DNA from: Lonicera japonica
Lineage: Eukaryota; Streptophyta; Magnoliopsida; Dipsacales; Caprifoliaceae
Assembly (NCBI GenBank): GCA_021464415.1
Contig: CM038471.1
Coordinates: 16,592,422 to 16,656,421 of the forward strand
Direction of reading: 5' to 3'
Length of the DNA stretch: 64,000 nucleotides
Every line of letters starts with the position of its first letter. Position 1 is the first letter of the stretch. Shown piece after piece: positions 1-11,169 of the stretch. The translations under genes were made by a program, and so were the position numbers. The notes under the pieces were generated by a model. It searched no databases, was not told the origin of the DNA, and saw nothing but the letters and a program-made list of their open reading frames with translations.

Positions 1-3000
1 ATTTTATGGAGAAAGTAATTACAACGGGGGAAAACTGAATGGTCGGATATGAGAAGTGCTGAATCACATTCGGGCATCGTTTGGTGTTTGGTTGGGAATT
101 CAATTCTCTTATTTTTTTTATGAAGGGGGAAATTAAAATTCTAGTCAAATTTCTTTTTTTGTGTTTGGTAAAACATGAAAAGTATTTAAGTATGGATGTC
201 TTTGTTTAAAATTTTTGTAATAAATAGTAAAAAATTACAAGAGAAAATCAAACACATGGGTTCTGAAAGAAATGACTTTATCCCCTACTTTTCTCCCAGT
301 CAAGAAAGTACTTCTAAAATTTGTGTTTACCAAATAAAGAAAAAAAAACCTTTACTTTTATGAGTGCTCAAATTTGTGAATCAAACAAGACCTCTGACAA
401 AGAATGTTATTTTAAGCCGACTCCAAAAATTCCCTGGCCACAAGAACGCGAACCTGCGCAGTTTGGGAAAAAAGGTCACCAATCTGAATCCAATCATGAT
501 ATTAGCAAGAAACCAAAATGTTACTGTGAATTTCCTCTAATGCCTTCCCATCTTGAAACCAACATCTGGAACAAAAATATTCATAAAAGCATCCTGACTC
601 AGAAAAGTTATTCAAAGAGTGAGAGATACCCAGCATCAACATGTTCAGAACCTAACAATGGGCTCATGACATGCTGCACATACCCTTGTTCTGCCACGAT
701 GTGCAGATATTTTAAAATATAAATTTGTTGTAATGTAATTATAAGATGAACAATATTAAATTAAAATACTATTTTGTCTACACTATTAAAAAATCAATAA
801 TAATTTTAATAATATAATGATATATGTATAATAGATAGTGTTATAATCAGTATAACTGTAATACCCCGTGTTCATTTTCCCGCTTTGACCTTCTCTTAAG
901 CCCAGTATGGCCAAGGCCCAACCTCCCTTGGGCCACTTCCAAGTGAATGTATAGAATAAAATGAGTCTTTCATAGATACAGTTTAATTCATTTTTCCTGC
1001 ATACCCCAAAATCCATTTTTTTTTAGTACAAATGATGGATAGATCCGAGAGCTAACTCCCAGATCTCACATTATTATTAATTAAAGTTGCAAAAGAAAGG
1101 AAGGCATCTAATTGGGCAACATGAGTTAGGTTTGGGGTTGTTTAAGTTCAATCCGAATCATATATATTGAGAGTGTTCAAGTTCAAACTCGACCCAAAGT
1201 AAAACATACTTTTTATTTTCAAACTTAACCTATTTTTTATGTAGAGGATTAATTTTGATCATTTGACACTTCTGACGATATGGGATTTTGGAGTTTTGAC
1301 CATTTTTTCCCAAACACTTTTGATTACTTTATAGTTGATTTTTTTTTTTAGTTTTGACTACAAATAGTTGTATTCTAGTACATACCGAGCCTGCAAATAT
1401 GTGTTTACAGATGTTAAGTGGACTGGACCTATTATAAATTGAGTCACTTGATACTTGAACTTGCGTGAATTTTAATTGGAGCCTAAAATGTGAGGAAAAT
1501 AAGAGATAGAATAAGAAGCTTCTTCTCAAATATATTCCAAAATAAAAAAAAAATGAAAAAAAAACATATATAGAGGGAGTGAGAAAGATAGTCCGGATTT
1601 AGTATATATGGATCTTTAATAATATTTTTTTTATTGCTAAAATATTGAGAAAATATTTTCAATGATAAAACATGTCATTACGAACCATTCCCTACTTAAA
1701 ATTTTCCATATAAGAAATGGATTGAACTTGCTGTTGGGTCCTCTATCAAGAAAATTTGGAAAATAAACCTCAATTCATTATTTCACTCGTTGAAAATTGG
1801 TGAATCATAGAGCAGTTGTGAATAAAAGTAAAAGTTGACTCCCACGCGTGGGGATGGACAATAACATATTTCAAAAAATATTAACACAAATAAAATATTC
1901 ATGTAGATGGCCCCATTCTGACCTAAAAGGCTCCTTTTATATCTTCATATATAACAAATATTGCGCTTTTTATTCTATTAGACTTCGTCTTACAATAATA
2001 CAAAAAGTAATAAAAAAATAATAATATTAATATGTGTTTTAAGGATACATAATAAATATTTAAATATAGAAAGAATAACACTACCCATAGAAAAATAATT
2101 GAACTATGTAGAAAAGCGAAAAATAAATTAAAGCATTTGGTCAGATATTTATAGTTTTATACTCGTTTTTATGAGTATATATATATATATATATCTTCCT
2201 TTCATTTTTATTTTTTGTAAAATTTCTTTTCCTCATAGCCAAAGTAATTTTTTTATGGAAAAAATCAAAAATAAAATTTAATCTCACAACTCAATTGAAC
2301 TTATTTTTAATTTTTTTTATACTATTTTTCATATTTTTATCCCTTCTAGTTTAGATGATTGATTTTTTGGGTAAAGCGTGTGGTTTAGTTTGAATATATA
2401 ATATTTGTTGACCTGTTTCCTCATAACGTCATCGTGCATGTAGAATTGAAAATAATTATTGTAAGGCGGTGGTGGTGGTCAAAACACCTGTAGTTGACAC
2501 TTTTAATCCATACGCGTATGATAGATATATTAGTGTAGGGATACACTCTACGTGTATATAATAAAATATTTAATTAACTTTTACATTATAAATATATAAT
2601 CATATTTGTTTTAGTGATAATTTAAAGTATTTTTATGTTAAATATCATGAGTTTAAATCCTTTTAATAGCATCATTTGTACTAATTTAACACATGAGAGG
2701 GATAATTTGGTAATTTTGTTTACATACCGAAAACTCTTTATTCATACTTAAAATATAATATAAATTACGTTTGTTTATACTTCAGAGTATATGCATGTAT
2801 TTTTTTTTAATTGAATGAGTTTTTTCATGATTAGTGGTTTAAATATAACTTATTTCTTATATATCGTAAGTTTTAGTATATAGGTACATTGACGGAGTCA
2901 GAATATTTTCCGGGTGGGAACTCTTACAAACATTTATATAAATACATAAAATAATTTATATAAATACATATAATGCAAGTAGACAATTAAGCATCCATAT

Positions 3001-3267
3001 GGTATGTACATTGGTATGGCATTAACTGTATTGTACGTCTATCTAGCTAATAAAAGATTTGTAGTAATATTTTTAACATTTAAAAGTATGGAGACTAAAA
3101 TATAAAATTCCAAAATTGGAAATTGGCATTAAAATTTGTGGATCATTTTACATGTTGGAGTGTTAAAAGTTTGAACTAAAGTAAAAGGTCAGATGAAAAT
3201 GAAACAGGAATTCACTTCTCAAATTTGACTCAATTAGAAATAACACAAAACACACGAATTCACAAAG
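1..3267. other. AT-rich intergenic DNA, no gene recognised
   Basis: This stretch is AT-rich with frequent stops in all frames and no coding signature that I recognise. Around 76-100 and 325-390 there are roughly inverted motifs of the 'GTTTGGT...ACCAAA' kind typical of degenerate hAT-type MITEs. A TA microsatellite lies near 2175-2194. Nothing else can be supported. Confidence 0.6.
321..722 (+). other. 133-codon open frame of unknown status
   Basis: An open frame of 133 codons lies in a locally less AT-rich patch (about 390-680). The predicted peptide is Cys/Ser/Lys-rich and I recognise no domain. On the opposite strand the same patch has splice-like features, including a CTGCGCAG acceptor-like site at about 453-460, so it could equally be a relic exon of a minus-strand gene. 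No promoter, start context or homology supports either reading. Confidence 0.15.
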
Positions 3268-3270
3268 TTC

Positions 3271-3556
3271 CACTACACCAGTATGGCCCTTGGGCGACGT
3301 AAGCAATAGCCTACGTCGCCTAAGAAACACCTGTGCGACGTACTAACATCACGTCACCCAAGAAAATCTTAGGCGATGTAGATATGTCCTACGTCGCCCC
3401 AGAGAATCTTAGGTGACGTAGTTATATCATACGTCGCCCCAGATTGTATCTTAGGCGACACAGCTTAAGCAGCGTACCTTAGGCGATACGGGCAACGTAT
3501 ATGCATACTTAGGCGACTTACGCTGTACGTCGCCTAAGAGCCCTTTGGAGGTAGTG
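3271..3556. mobile_element. Non-autonomous mini-CACTA element
   Basis: The element begins CACTACACCAGTATGGCCC and ends in GTAGTG. Its two ends form an imperfect inverted repeat (CACTAC plus a shared GGGC..GGCGACGT block). It is flanked by the 3-bp duplication TTC (3268-3270 and 3557-3559), as CACTA/En-Spm elements produce. The 286 bp are almost entirely made of subterminal repeats of TACGTCGCC/GGCGACGTA and one-base variants in both orientations. In this superfamily such motifs bind the element-encoded accessory protein. There is no coding capacity, so it must have been moved by a transposase from elsewhere. Confidence 0.85.
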
Positions 3557-3559
3557 TTC

Positions 3560-4171
3560 CCAAATTTGATTTCGAGAAAGGGAACACGAAACCCTAGCAG
3601 TCCACCATGAAATCCTTGCAACACGAAACCCTAGCATTCCACCACGAAATTAATACTTGCCTTTCATGGTGAAGCAAACAAATTCCAACAACTGAGAGCA
3701 CATGTAGCCCTAACTAAGGTGGTTCGTTCTTAAATATCTGACATGAGAGTATCTAGGTGGGCTCACGATTATTTAAGTTTAATGAACGAATTTGTAGCAT
3801 GCGTGTTTGTTTTAGGTCCTTTGAGGCCTTCAAATGGACAAATACAAAATTCAAAAATTGAATTTGAAAATTTTGAAACCAAAACTGAATTTGAAACTGA
3901 AACCAAAATTGAATTTAAAATTGAAACCAAATTTGAAATTAATTGAACTTGAAGCAAATCGAATTTGAAACCAAAATTGAGTCCGAACTAAACCGAAAGA
4001 GAAACACAAACACGATTTGAAGTCTGTCATGATAGAAAATCATGCAAAAAGATCGGCGTGTGTTGGTTAGGCATGCACTTTGGTCAGCACGTGTCCACTC
4101 GACCACTTTCAAGTCTTAGTTTTCAGTCAATTAAGTTTGTCTCCATTTACCATCTTGAGTTTGAGAGGGAA
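3560..4171. repeat. Short tandem repeats and Copia 3' internal remnant
   Basis: Two copies of a motif containing 'acgaaaccctagca' and 'tccacca' lie at about 3585-3650. A degenerate array of an approximately 18-bp unit (gaatttgaaaccaaaatt and variants) spans about 3850-3990. The short open frames here are products of this repeat. The last part ends in a purine-rich run (ttgagagggaa, 4161-4171) directly before a TG, which looks like the polypurine tract of the adjoining Copia LTR. Confidence 0.5.
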
Positions 4172-4478
4172 TGTTAACATAAATAATTGATTCACATATT
4201 GATTTTAAAATCTCTTAGATTACTCTTTAATAATCATCCTTCCATAAATACCTCGTACCTTATTAGGTATTACCTTATCTTCTCTTACTTTATTAGATTG
4301 CTCTTACTTTATTTCTCTCTTGTATTAAGCCTATATAAAGTCTTTGTATTGTAACGAAAACAACACAATTATCAATACAACATCATATTATAAAATTCTA
4401 CATGGAAAAAGCCCTACTCTTGAATCTGATCGACATCTTCGAAGACTTCACAACAACGTTTAATTTTAAGTTCTAACA
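4172..4478 (+). mobile_element. Truncated Copia-type 3' LTR
   Basis: The segment starts TGTTAACATAAA right after a purine-rich tract and ends TTCTAACA. It contains a TATA-like motif (tatataaag, about 4332-4340) followed by the 'cttgtattgta' region usual in Copia LTRs. The 5-bp flanks do not match, and no pol domain or second LTR is nearby. It therefore looks like the 3' end of a deleted element rather than a solo LTR. Boundaries are inferred from TG/CA ends only. Confidence 0.55.
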
Positions 4479-6210
4479 AAATTGACTACACAAGTCCAAT
4501 AATACCCTCTAGAAAGGGAAAAATAAATAAATAAATAACTCTTGATCATTTGCACTTTACAATCAGTTCATCACATAATTCCAATCAGACTCTCTAATAA
4601 TCTATTAACGATCAAAACACTTCAAATATCAACAATAAACAATTGAATCACAAAAAAGGTAAGATGAAACACAAATTGTTACGAATATTTTTATTATAAC
4701 ATTATAATACTTGGTTTGTATATTATAAACATACTTTGTTATGATGACTAGACTGCTCGCACACGCATCTACTATTTATATGACAATTTTCAAGAGAAAT
4801 ATTTAATAAAGTTAGTAAAAGATAGCCCAATGTTCAGCATATAAACATAAATTACATAGTGGCTAGGTTTTGAATCGTATTAGAACCACAGAACTACTTT
4901 TTTTTATAGTTGCTATTCACGGGAAGAGAAATTATTTACGGGATCGACATGAGGTCCAACAACTAATCTGGTAATAAAGAGTCACACTTCTTTGTAACTG
5001 TAAAGGTAAAAGTATGATGGGCTAACCCATGAGCAACCTAATTACAATCTCTAAGCACAAACTTAAAATTTACCTATTACTAAGAAAAACTAGCATTAAT
5101 ATTAGTTAAGAACAAGCCAAATTTATTAAGACAGACATCATTCGAATTTATAAGATCGATATCACCTTTCTAATTGCTCTCTCGGAACCACTTTTTCTTT
5201 AAAAAAAATGAAATTATTTCAAAATTAATATACAAATGTAAGTAGTCGTGCTAATTAACATGTCAGATTGACAACTGTGGATTCAGTTAGTAGCTGTTTT
5301 TCTTGGTAATTGGCTAAATGCACATGCATTTCTAGTTTGACCATGCTCACAGCTAAAAGCCTGCAACACCAATTCTCATATTTTAATTTTATCTTGTTGG
5401 CCAAGATGACATTGGCAAATGCAATTGCCAAATTTATTATATAAAAACTACAAATTGAACAATTTTTTTTCTATACAAAATTACTAAATTAATATCAGCC
5501 CTCTATATAATATGGAGCATCATGGGAGGATCACCTCAGTTTATATTATATTTAGGTATTACTAATTATATATATATATATATATTAAAACTCATTTAAA
5601 AAGTGTTGGCGTGTACACAAAATTACTAAATTATCCTTCTTGCTTGAATTTAGAATCATGGCATGCCATTATCGTAAAGAGTAGATTTACTTTCCACTAG
5701 ATTAAATGCCACTGTATATTTTTAATGTGAAGAATTACATATTAAATATCATATTATGCACGTGTAGAATGTAACTGAAAAATAGTAAATATATATAAAT
5801 GGTGTTTGAGATAATTAGGTGTTCGAAAGATGATATCGGTAGAGGGGCTTGTCCGGCTACCTAGCTTCATGCAACACACAATCCGTTTATAACAAAATTA
5901 AGTGGTACTGTTGTTCTCTCCGTCTTAAATTAATATTTTTTAAAATTTTAAAATTTTAAAACTACTCTAATTTCTACTTGATCAATTGTTCAAAGTAACA
6001 CTAGTTCTTTAATTATAAGATTTGGCATTTGTAATCTCTTAAAAGACCAAAAAGACATTTAGTTTGAAATATCTTGAAAAGTGGAATACTTTAGTTAAGA
6101 AAAGGAGAATAATAAAAAATGGATATTAAACAACTCAAAATCATTTTTAAACAACTTATCTATCTCATTATTATAACATAAGCATGCAAGATTAATAATA
6201 CATACTGAAA
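4479..6210. other. AT-rich intergenic DNA, nothing recognised
   Basis: No open frame of interest, no repeat boundaries and no RNA gene could be identified. There is a TA microsatellite around 5569-5584. Confidence 0.6.
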
Positions 6211-6215
6211 GAGAT

Positions 6216-7522
6216 ATGTCCTAGGACTATTCATAGATTATGATTTGTACTTGGATATTTTATGCTTATTGTTATTTATAAAGTTTATTTATTATACTTT
6301 ATATTCTCTTGTAAATAATATATATTAATACTAGTTCATCAAGTACGTGACTTGATTGTGGGATGCTAGTAATGTTATAATAATATTATTTAGATGTCCC
6401 TAATCATATGTCAATAACCTAGGATCACATTGATATAATGATTAGAGTATGTGTCAGCTGATGATTATGTTCCACAAGTCATGGATATGGAAATATCAAG
6501 CTGAACATACTGATACTTGTTAGGGAACAAGGTATTGGACTGACCCGCTTTGGGGACACTGCGAGGAGTGTTACATAATGTCATCAGTGATGTTCCCCAT
6601 TTGTGATATCGTATTATCCTTAGACCTGAGATCGCCATGGTTACCAACATAGGGATTAGCATGTCAGGCATTATCAAACGTTGCTCTTGATCGAGTAATT
6701 ATAAAGATGATGACCGAGCATACTATGAACTATGTAGAGGTATGTGGTTGATCAAGATGGGATTTGTCACTCTCGTATATTGAGAGAGATATCGTTGGGC
6801 CCCTTGATAAGTGTAATTAATATTTGCATGGCCATGCACAAATGAGATGTCATTTGTTTTAGATTAATTATACTTAGAGATCAAGAAATAAAGATTGAAC
6901 TATACAAGAATGACACTTGCCTAGTCTTGTGTTCAATCTAGATATCGATTGACAAAAGGAGTTAATATTTGGAATATCAATTTAAGGTTGTGTCGTTTTT
7001 GACCTTTATACCCTTTGGATAATAGTAATGTTTTACTAGAGACCGCTTACTATTCGTATAATAAAATGGGCTTTTATTTATACTGCCAAATAGTGTAAAA
7101 CCTACAGGGTTGCACACCAAAACGAGTTGGATCAAAACGAATTAAAACGGGCCAAGTTGGACTTGGGCCCAGTTCGTTTGTTGCTTAGGGTTCTCACTAG
7201 GGTTCTCTTATAAAAGGGAACCTTTATTCATCTTGGCCGTCAAGGAAAATCAGAGAGGCCAGAGAGAGAACCCTAGAAGGCGCTAGTACACCAAGCAAGG
7301 ATCTCATCCCGTTCGTGTGTGCATACCGTAGAGGCGTCGTAATTTCTACGCTAAGGACGACAACAACAGAAGGATTCGATCCATCCGGTTCGTTTTAGTA
7401 ACATCAAATCACACATAAGGTATGTCTTCTGTCGATTTTATTGAACAGCATAAATCCTAGGGTTTAAGATTAGTGCGTAAATTAGTGTATGCGATGCATG
7501 ATTACTGCCCTAATTCCCTTCA
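6216..7522 (+). mobile_element. Solo LTR, 1307 bp, with intact target duplication
   Basis: The unit starts TGAAAGAGATATGTCC and ends CCCTTCA, so its termini are TG...CA with a short inverted repeat (TGAA.G). It is flanked by identical 5-bp duplications CATAC (6211-6215 and 7523-7527). A TATA-like motif (tataaaaggg, about 7209) is followed by a CT/AG-mixed transcribed region. There is no internal coding sequence. This is the expected outcome of LTR-LTR recombination in an LTR retrotransposon. The family is not identified from sequence alone. A short open frame at 6465-6677 inside it has no recognisable homology. Confidence 0.75.
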
Positions 7523-7527
7523 CATAC

Positions 7528-8899
7528 AATATCTGAGACAGAGAATCTCGTGGACAATTTAATATTTCATCCAACGCACTAATATGATAGCTCAAATTTT
7601 GAGTGTTGGAAACTTTTTTATTTACAACCCAATATTATTAATATAAGCTATATATATATACATATATTTAAAAACGTACACTCATCAAGAATGTTAAATA
7701 GGAAATATTCTCGAGCCCTCCCCCTCCCTCTCTCCTTTCCCCTTTTCTTTGGGGTTTAAATATTTAGGTGTATTTAATATCATTGTGCAATAACGTGTAT
7801 AAAAAAAATCAAAATTTTAAAAATAACTCAACCAAAAAGAGAGAAAAAATATTGGCAACCTTAGTTATAGGATTGAAAGACAATCTATAAATAAGTCATT
7901 GGAAATTATCTTAACTAAGGATACAAAAAAATAATAATTATATCTTATACAAGAATTTCTACCTTATTTAATATTCATTTAATATTTTTATATGTGCAAT
8001 TAATTACTCAACATATGGATGATGCTTACCCTTATAGTTAGAGTTGTGTTCTAAGTTCAAATTCTTTGCCCGCACCTTTTTTTCTTCAAACACCTGATTC
8101 TTATACACTGCATGTGCATAAAATAATAAAAATACGTGTTCTTGGGGCATGCATTCACCCGAAGTTTTACAATCAATATATACTATTAATTTAGTGTATT
8201 GAAAATTTTTGAAGTCCCAATTTTATATCCAAATACCTTTCATATGGTAGAAAATAAATTAAAACTTAACCAGCTCAGTGATTCGAAAGCATGACCTAAA
8301 GGATAATAAAAACACCATTTACCACTTAAGTAAACACAATAATATATCTTGAAAGTGTTTATGAAATTTGATGTGCTCCAAATTCGACATCTACTGTTAT
8401 ATAAAGTCAAGATAGATATTCTGACATCGTAAAATTGTGTCAAAATTTTAAATTGTCTATTTTACCTTTACATTATTTTATTTGAATAAAAAAATATGGT
8501 TATAAGATTCAACCTTTAATTTAACTTAGACAAGATAAATTATTAAGTCCCATATTTTATTCTTTTTATTTCTTACTTAAAATTATATATATATATATAT
8601 TTAAATTGCCTACGCATGCGTTTGCAAGTTACCCTAGTAACCACTTTTTGCATTGACAAATGTATGGTTAAATTGGAAATTTGGGCAAATTCCTGGGAAA
8701 AGTTGGATTTGAATATTAAAATGTCAAATGAGTTGGCTGCTGAAAGAGAACGTGGTTGGGTTGTTTAATTTTCCTTTGTCTTCTGGTCTTCCATGTTGCA
8801 GCCACAGGAGAAGGCATGGGATACACGTGAGTCACGTGATCACTTAATTAAGGTGGACCAACAACTTTTAAACATATTTTTATGTACATTATATGTAAG
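7528..8899. other. AT-rich intergenic DNA, nothing firm
   Basis: No convincing gene. A 'gttcaaattc' type motif near 8055 and the segment 8240-8450 resemble pieces of a dispersed short repeat also seen at about 12660-13010 and 63290-63490, but boundaries cannot be drawn. Confidence 0.45.
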
Positions 8900-9039
8900 A
8901 TTGTCTTTAAAATTGACAAACTGACATTAGAAATACAATATACACCAATCTGTATATATATTTTAATTATTTTTAAAGTAAGAAAATGGTCTAAAAAAGA
9001 CAAATTTTTTTGTCCTTTAATACAGACTAATCATGTTTA

Positions 9040-9210
9040 GGAAATAAACAGATAATTTTATTGATAAAACTTAATGAAAATGATCTCCACAATTAATAAA
9101 TCGCTTCCACTAAATTTTATTAAAAAATTCAACTAAAAAGTGGGCTGGTTAAATATCTAAAATTTTAACGATCATAAATACGCATAATTATATATATATA
9201 TATATATAAC
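9040..9210. repeat. MITE family M1, left half
   Basis: This segment matches the left half of the MITE at about 22030-22410 (shared aaaattcaact..agtgggct..ttaaatatctaaaattt and a TA tract). It stops at a TA microsatellite near 9190-9208. The matching right half is found about 970 bp downstream (10166-10380), again starting in a TA tract. Confidence 0.5.
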
Positions 9211-10165
9211 TGTTTGCCTATTGTTACTATGAAATCAACCTTCCCCAATCACTCCACTAGTCCACTAACTGTACCTTACTTGGAGCCCAAAAATAAAGCT
9301 AAGATCTCTGGGACCAAGTCAAAGAAATCAAAGTCAAGCCCAAGTCCAACATAATCCCTTGATATCAAGAATATCAAGAAATGTTAGAGCTCTAAATTAC
9401 AAATGCTTAAAAAAGCATTACATGAAAGAATAACTAAATTAGTTGATAAAGAAGATTCATCTAGTTTTTCTCAGTCATCAGAACATGGATTTGTCAGCAA
9501 CAAAGATCCTTACAACAGTGAATTGTTTCAAGATGGTTACGACCCGATCATTTGCCTAATTAAGGTGTTTTCACTCACTACTTGGGAAATAATTTATCCA
9601 AAAAAAGATAACACCGACTATTATTAAGCCTATGGAAGATAGCCAATAGAGTCACGAGTGCTCCACCAAAAGAACAAATGCAAATTTTGGATAATAAAAG
9701 TAAAATTTACTATTCATAAATAGTACCCACCGACAACACTATATAAAAAGTAAAAAGTATTTTTACTATTTTAACAAATCACTATTTATTTACAATTAAA
9801 TAATTTTTACTATTCACAATTAGTCAAAGATTACACAATAAACCCTTGCGAGAATCTATAGTCCATCTCCAATTTCAACTATAAAGAAAGATGATGGCCA
9901 GGGGATTCAACAGATCTCACACCCACTCAAACAAGAAATTCTCTACTTTATAGCTTTTATTCTTGTATTCAAATTTCAGTAAAGATTTTAATTTTGTAAT
10001 TTATCATGTTTCGAGCAATCAATTCAGATTTCAACCAATAATATCATTGTAAGTTAAAACTTATTTTCATTATGTATTTTATTTTAAAATTAACCATTTA
10101 GTCAATTTGTATATTTATATGCACACTCTCACATTTTTATATTAGCTTCCTGGTCCCTTTCACTT
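9211..10165. other. Unidentified ~950-bp segment between two MITE halves
   Basis: A 74-codon open frame at 9403-9627 (Ser-rich, beginning MLKKALHERITKLVDKED) is the only open stretch. Further on there is a TATA-like box (ctatataaaa, about 9739) and a CT-rich leader-like segment at about 9930-9980. The position between two halves of a MITE suggests an insertion. The coding remnant followed by a promoter-like region would suit a degraded retroelement or pararetrovirus-type fragment. No diagnostic domain is present, so this stays unassigned. Confidence 0.25.
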
Positions 10166-10380
10166 ATGGCATATTATATATATATATATATATATTCAAT
10201 TTTTCAGTTAACCTACTTTTCGGTTGAATTTTTAAATGAAATTTGGTGGAGAAGATTTACTAATCATAGAGTTTATTTTCACCAAATTTCATTAAAAAAT
10301 TCATTCGTTTACCCCCTAAAAATGGTTGGTCCACATTTAAGGACATAAAAGTTGGTCATTTTTAGAACCTTTCTCTTTTA
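10166..10380. repeat. MITE family M1, right half
   Basis: This carries the complementary half of the family seen at 22030-22410 and 54295-54665 (tcagttaacctac, gaaatttggtgga, ggttggtccac). The two arms of a complete member are near-inverted copies of each other, around aaatttcat.aaaaaattcaac. Confidence 0.5.
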
Positions 10381-10634
10381 AAGTATACTGTATTTAATTC
10401 AAATTTTTAAAAAAGAAAAAATGTTGTAAGTACCCATTTCATAATTGTATTCAAGAAAATGATATTTTTATATTCTATATTAGATAAAGAATTTCGTTCA
10501 TAATTTGTTTTAGGTATAAATAAAATTTTCAATATTTTATCTATTAAATGAATGCACTCCTTTTTTAGAATGATCGATCAATTATACCGTTACTACAATA
10601 TTTTAATTATTTATTACGATTGATGGTTGTTAAG

Positions 10635-11165
10635 CCTCACCAATCACCATCATTGCCCACTAGAGCTCCGGCGACCATTATTAGAGCTTTGCAACCATTA
10701 TTGTACCTCCAAACTAATGATGAAGTTTCGGCAAGAATTCCTATATATTGCAAAAAACAAATTTGAGCTAAAGTTTATATATTAATTTTTCTACATATGG
10801 ATTTAGTGCAAAAATATATTTGCACTAAAATATATAACATTAGTTGTTTGCAGTTTTGGTGCAAAAACAAATTTGCACTAAAATCTATATAATTAGTTGC
10901 TTGCGTGTGCAAAAATTGTTTTGCACTAAAATATCATTAGTGACTTGCTGATTTAGTACAAAAATAATTTGAACTAAAATTTGTATTATTAGTTGCTTGG
11001 GGATTTAGTATAAAAATAATTTTTTAGTAAAATATGTACTAATTGCTTACTGATTTAACGAAAAAACAGATTTGTGGTACCTGCATCGAAACTTTGGTGA
11101 TGCTTGGTACTCCGGCGGTGGTTTATGGAGCTTTGGTAGTGAGATATGGTGGCAATAATCCGTGA
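10635..11165. repeat. Inverted-repeat element with an internal tandem array
   Basis: The ends are imperfect inverted copies. The left side has cactagagctccggcgacc and the right side has the reverse complement type (ctccggcggtgg, gagctttggtag, gtggcaata). Between them, about 10745-11070 holds four to five degenerate units of roughly 65-75 bp built on 'tttgcactaaaat' and 'tagttgcttg.gatttagt'. Related gagctcc/gagctctgg motifs recur at about 21575-21640 and 21975-22030. No coding sequence. The class is unknown. Confidence 0.45.
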
Positions 11166-11169
11166 TGAT

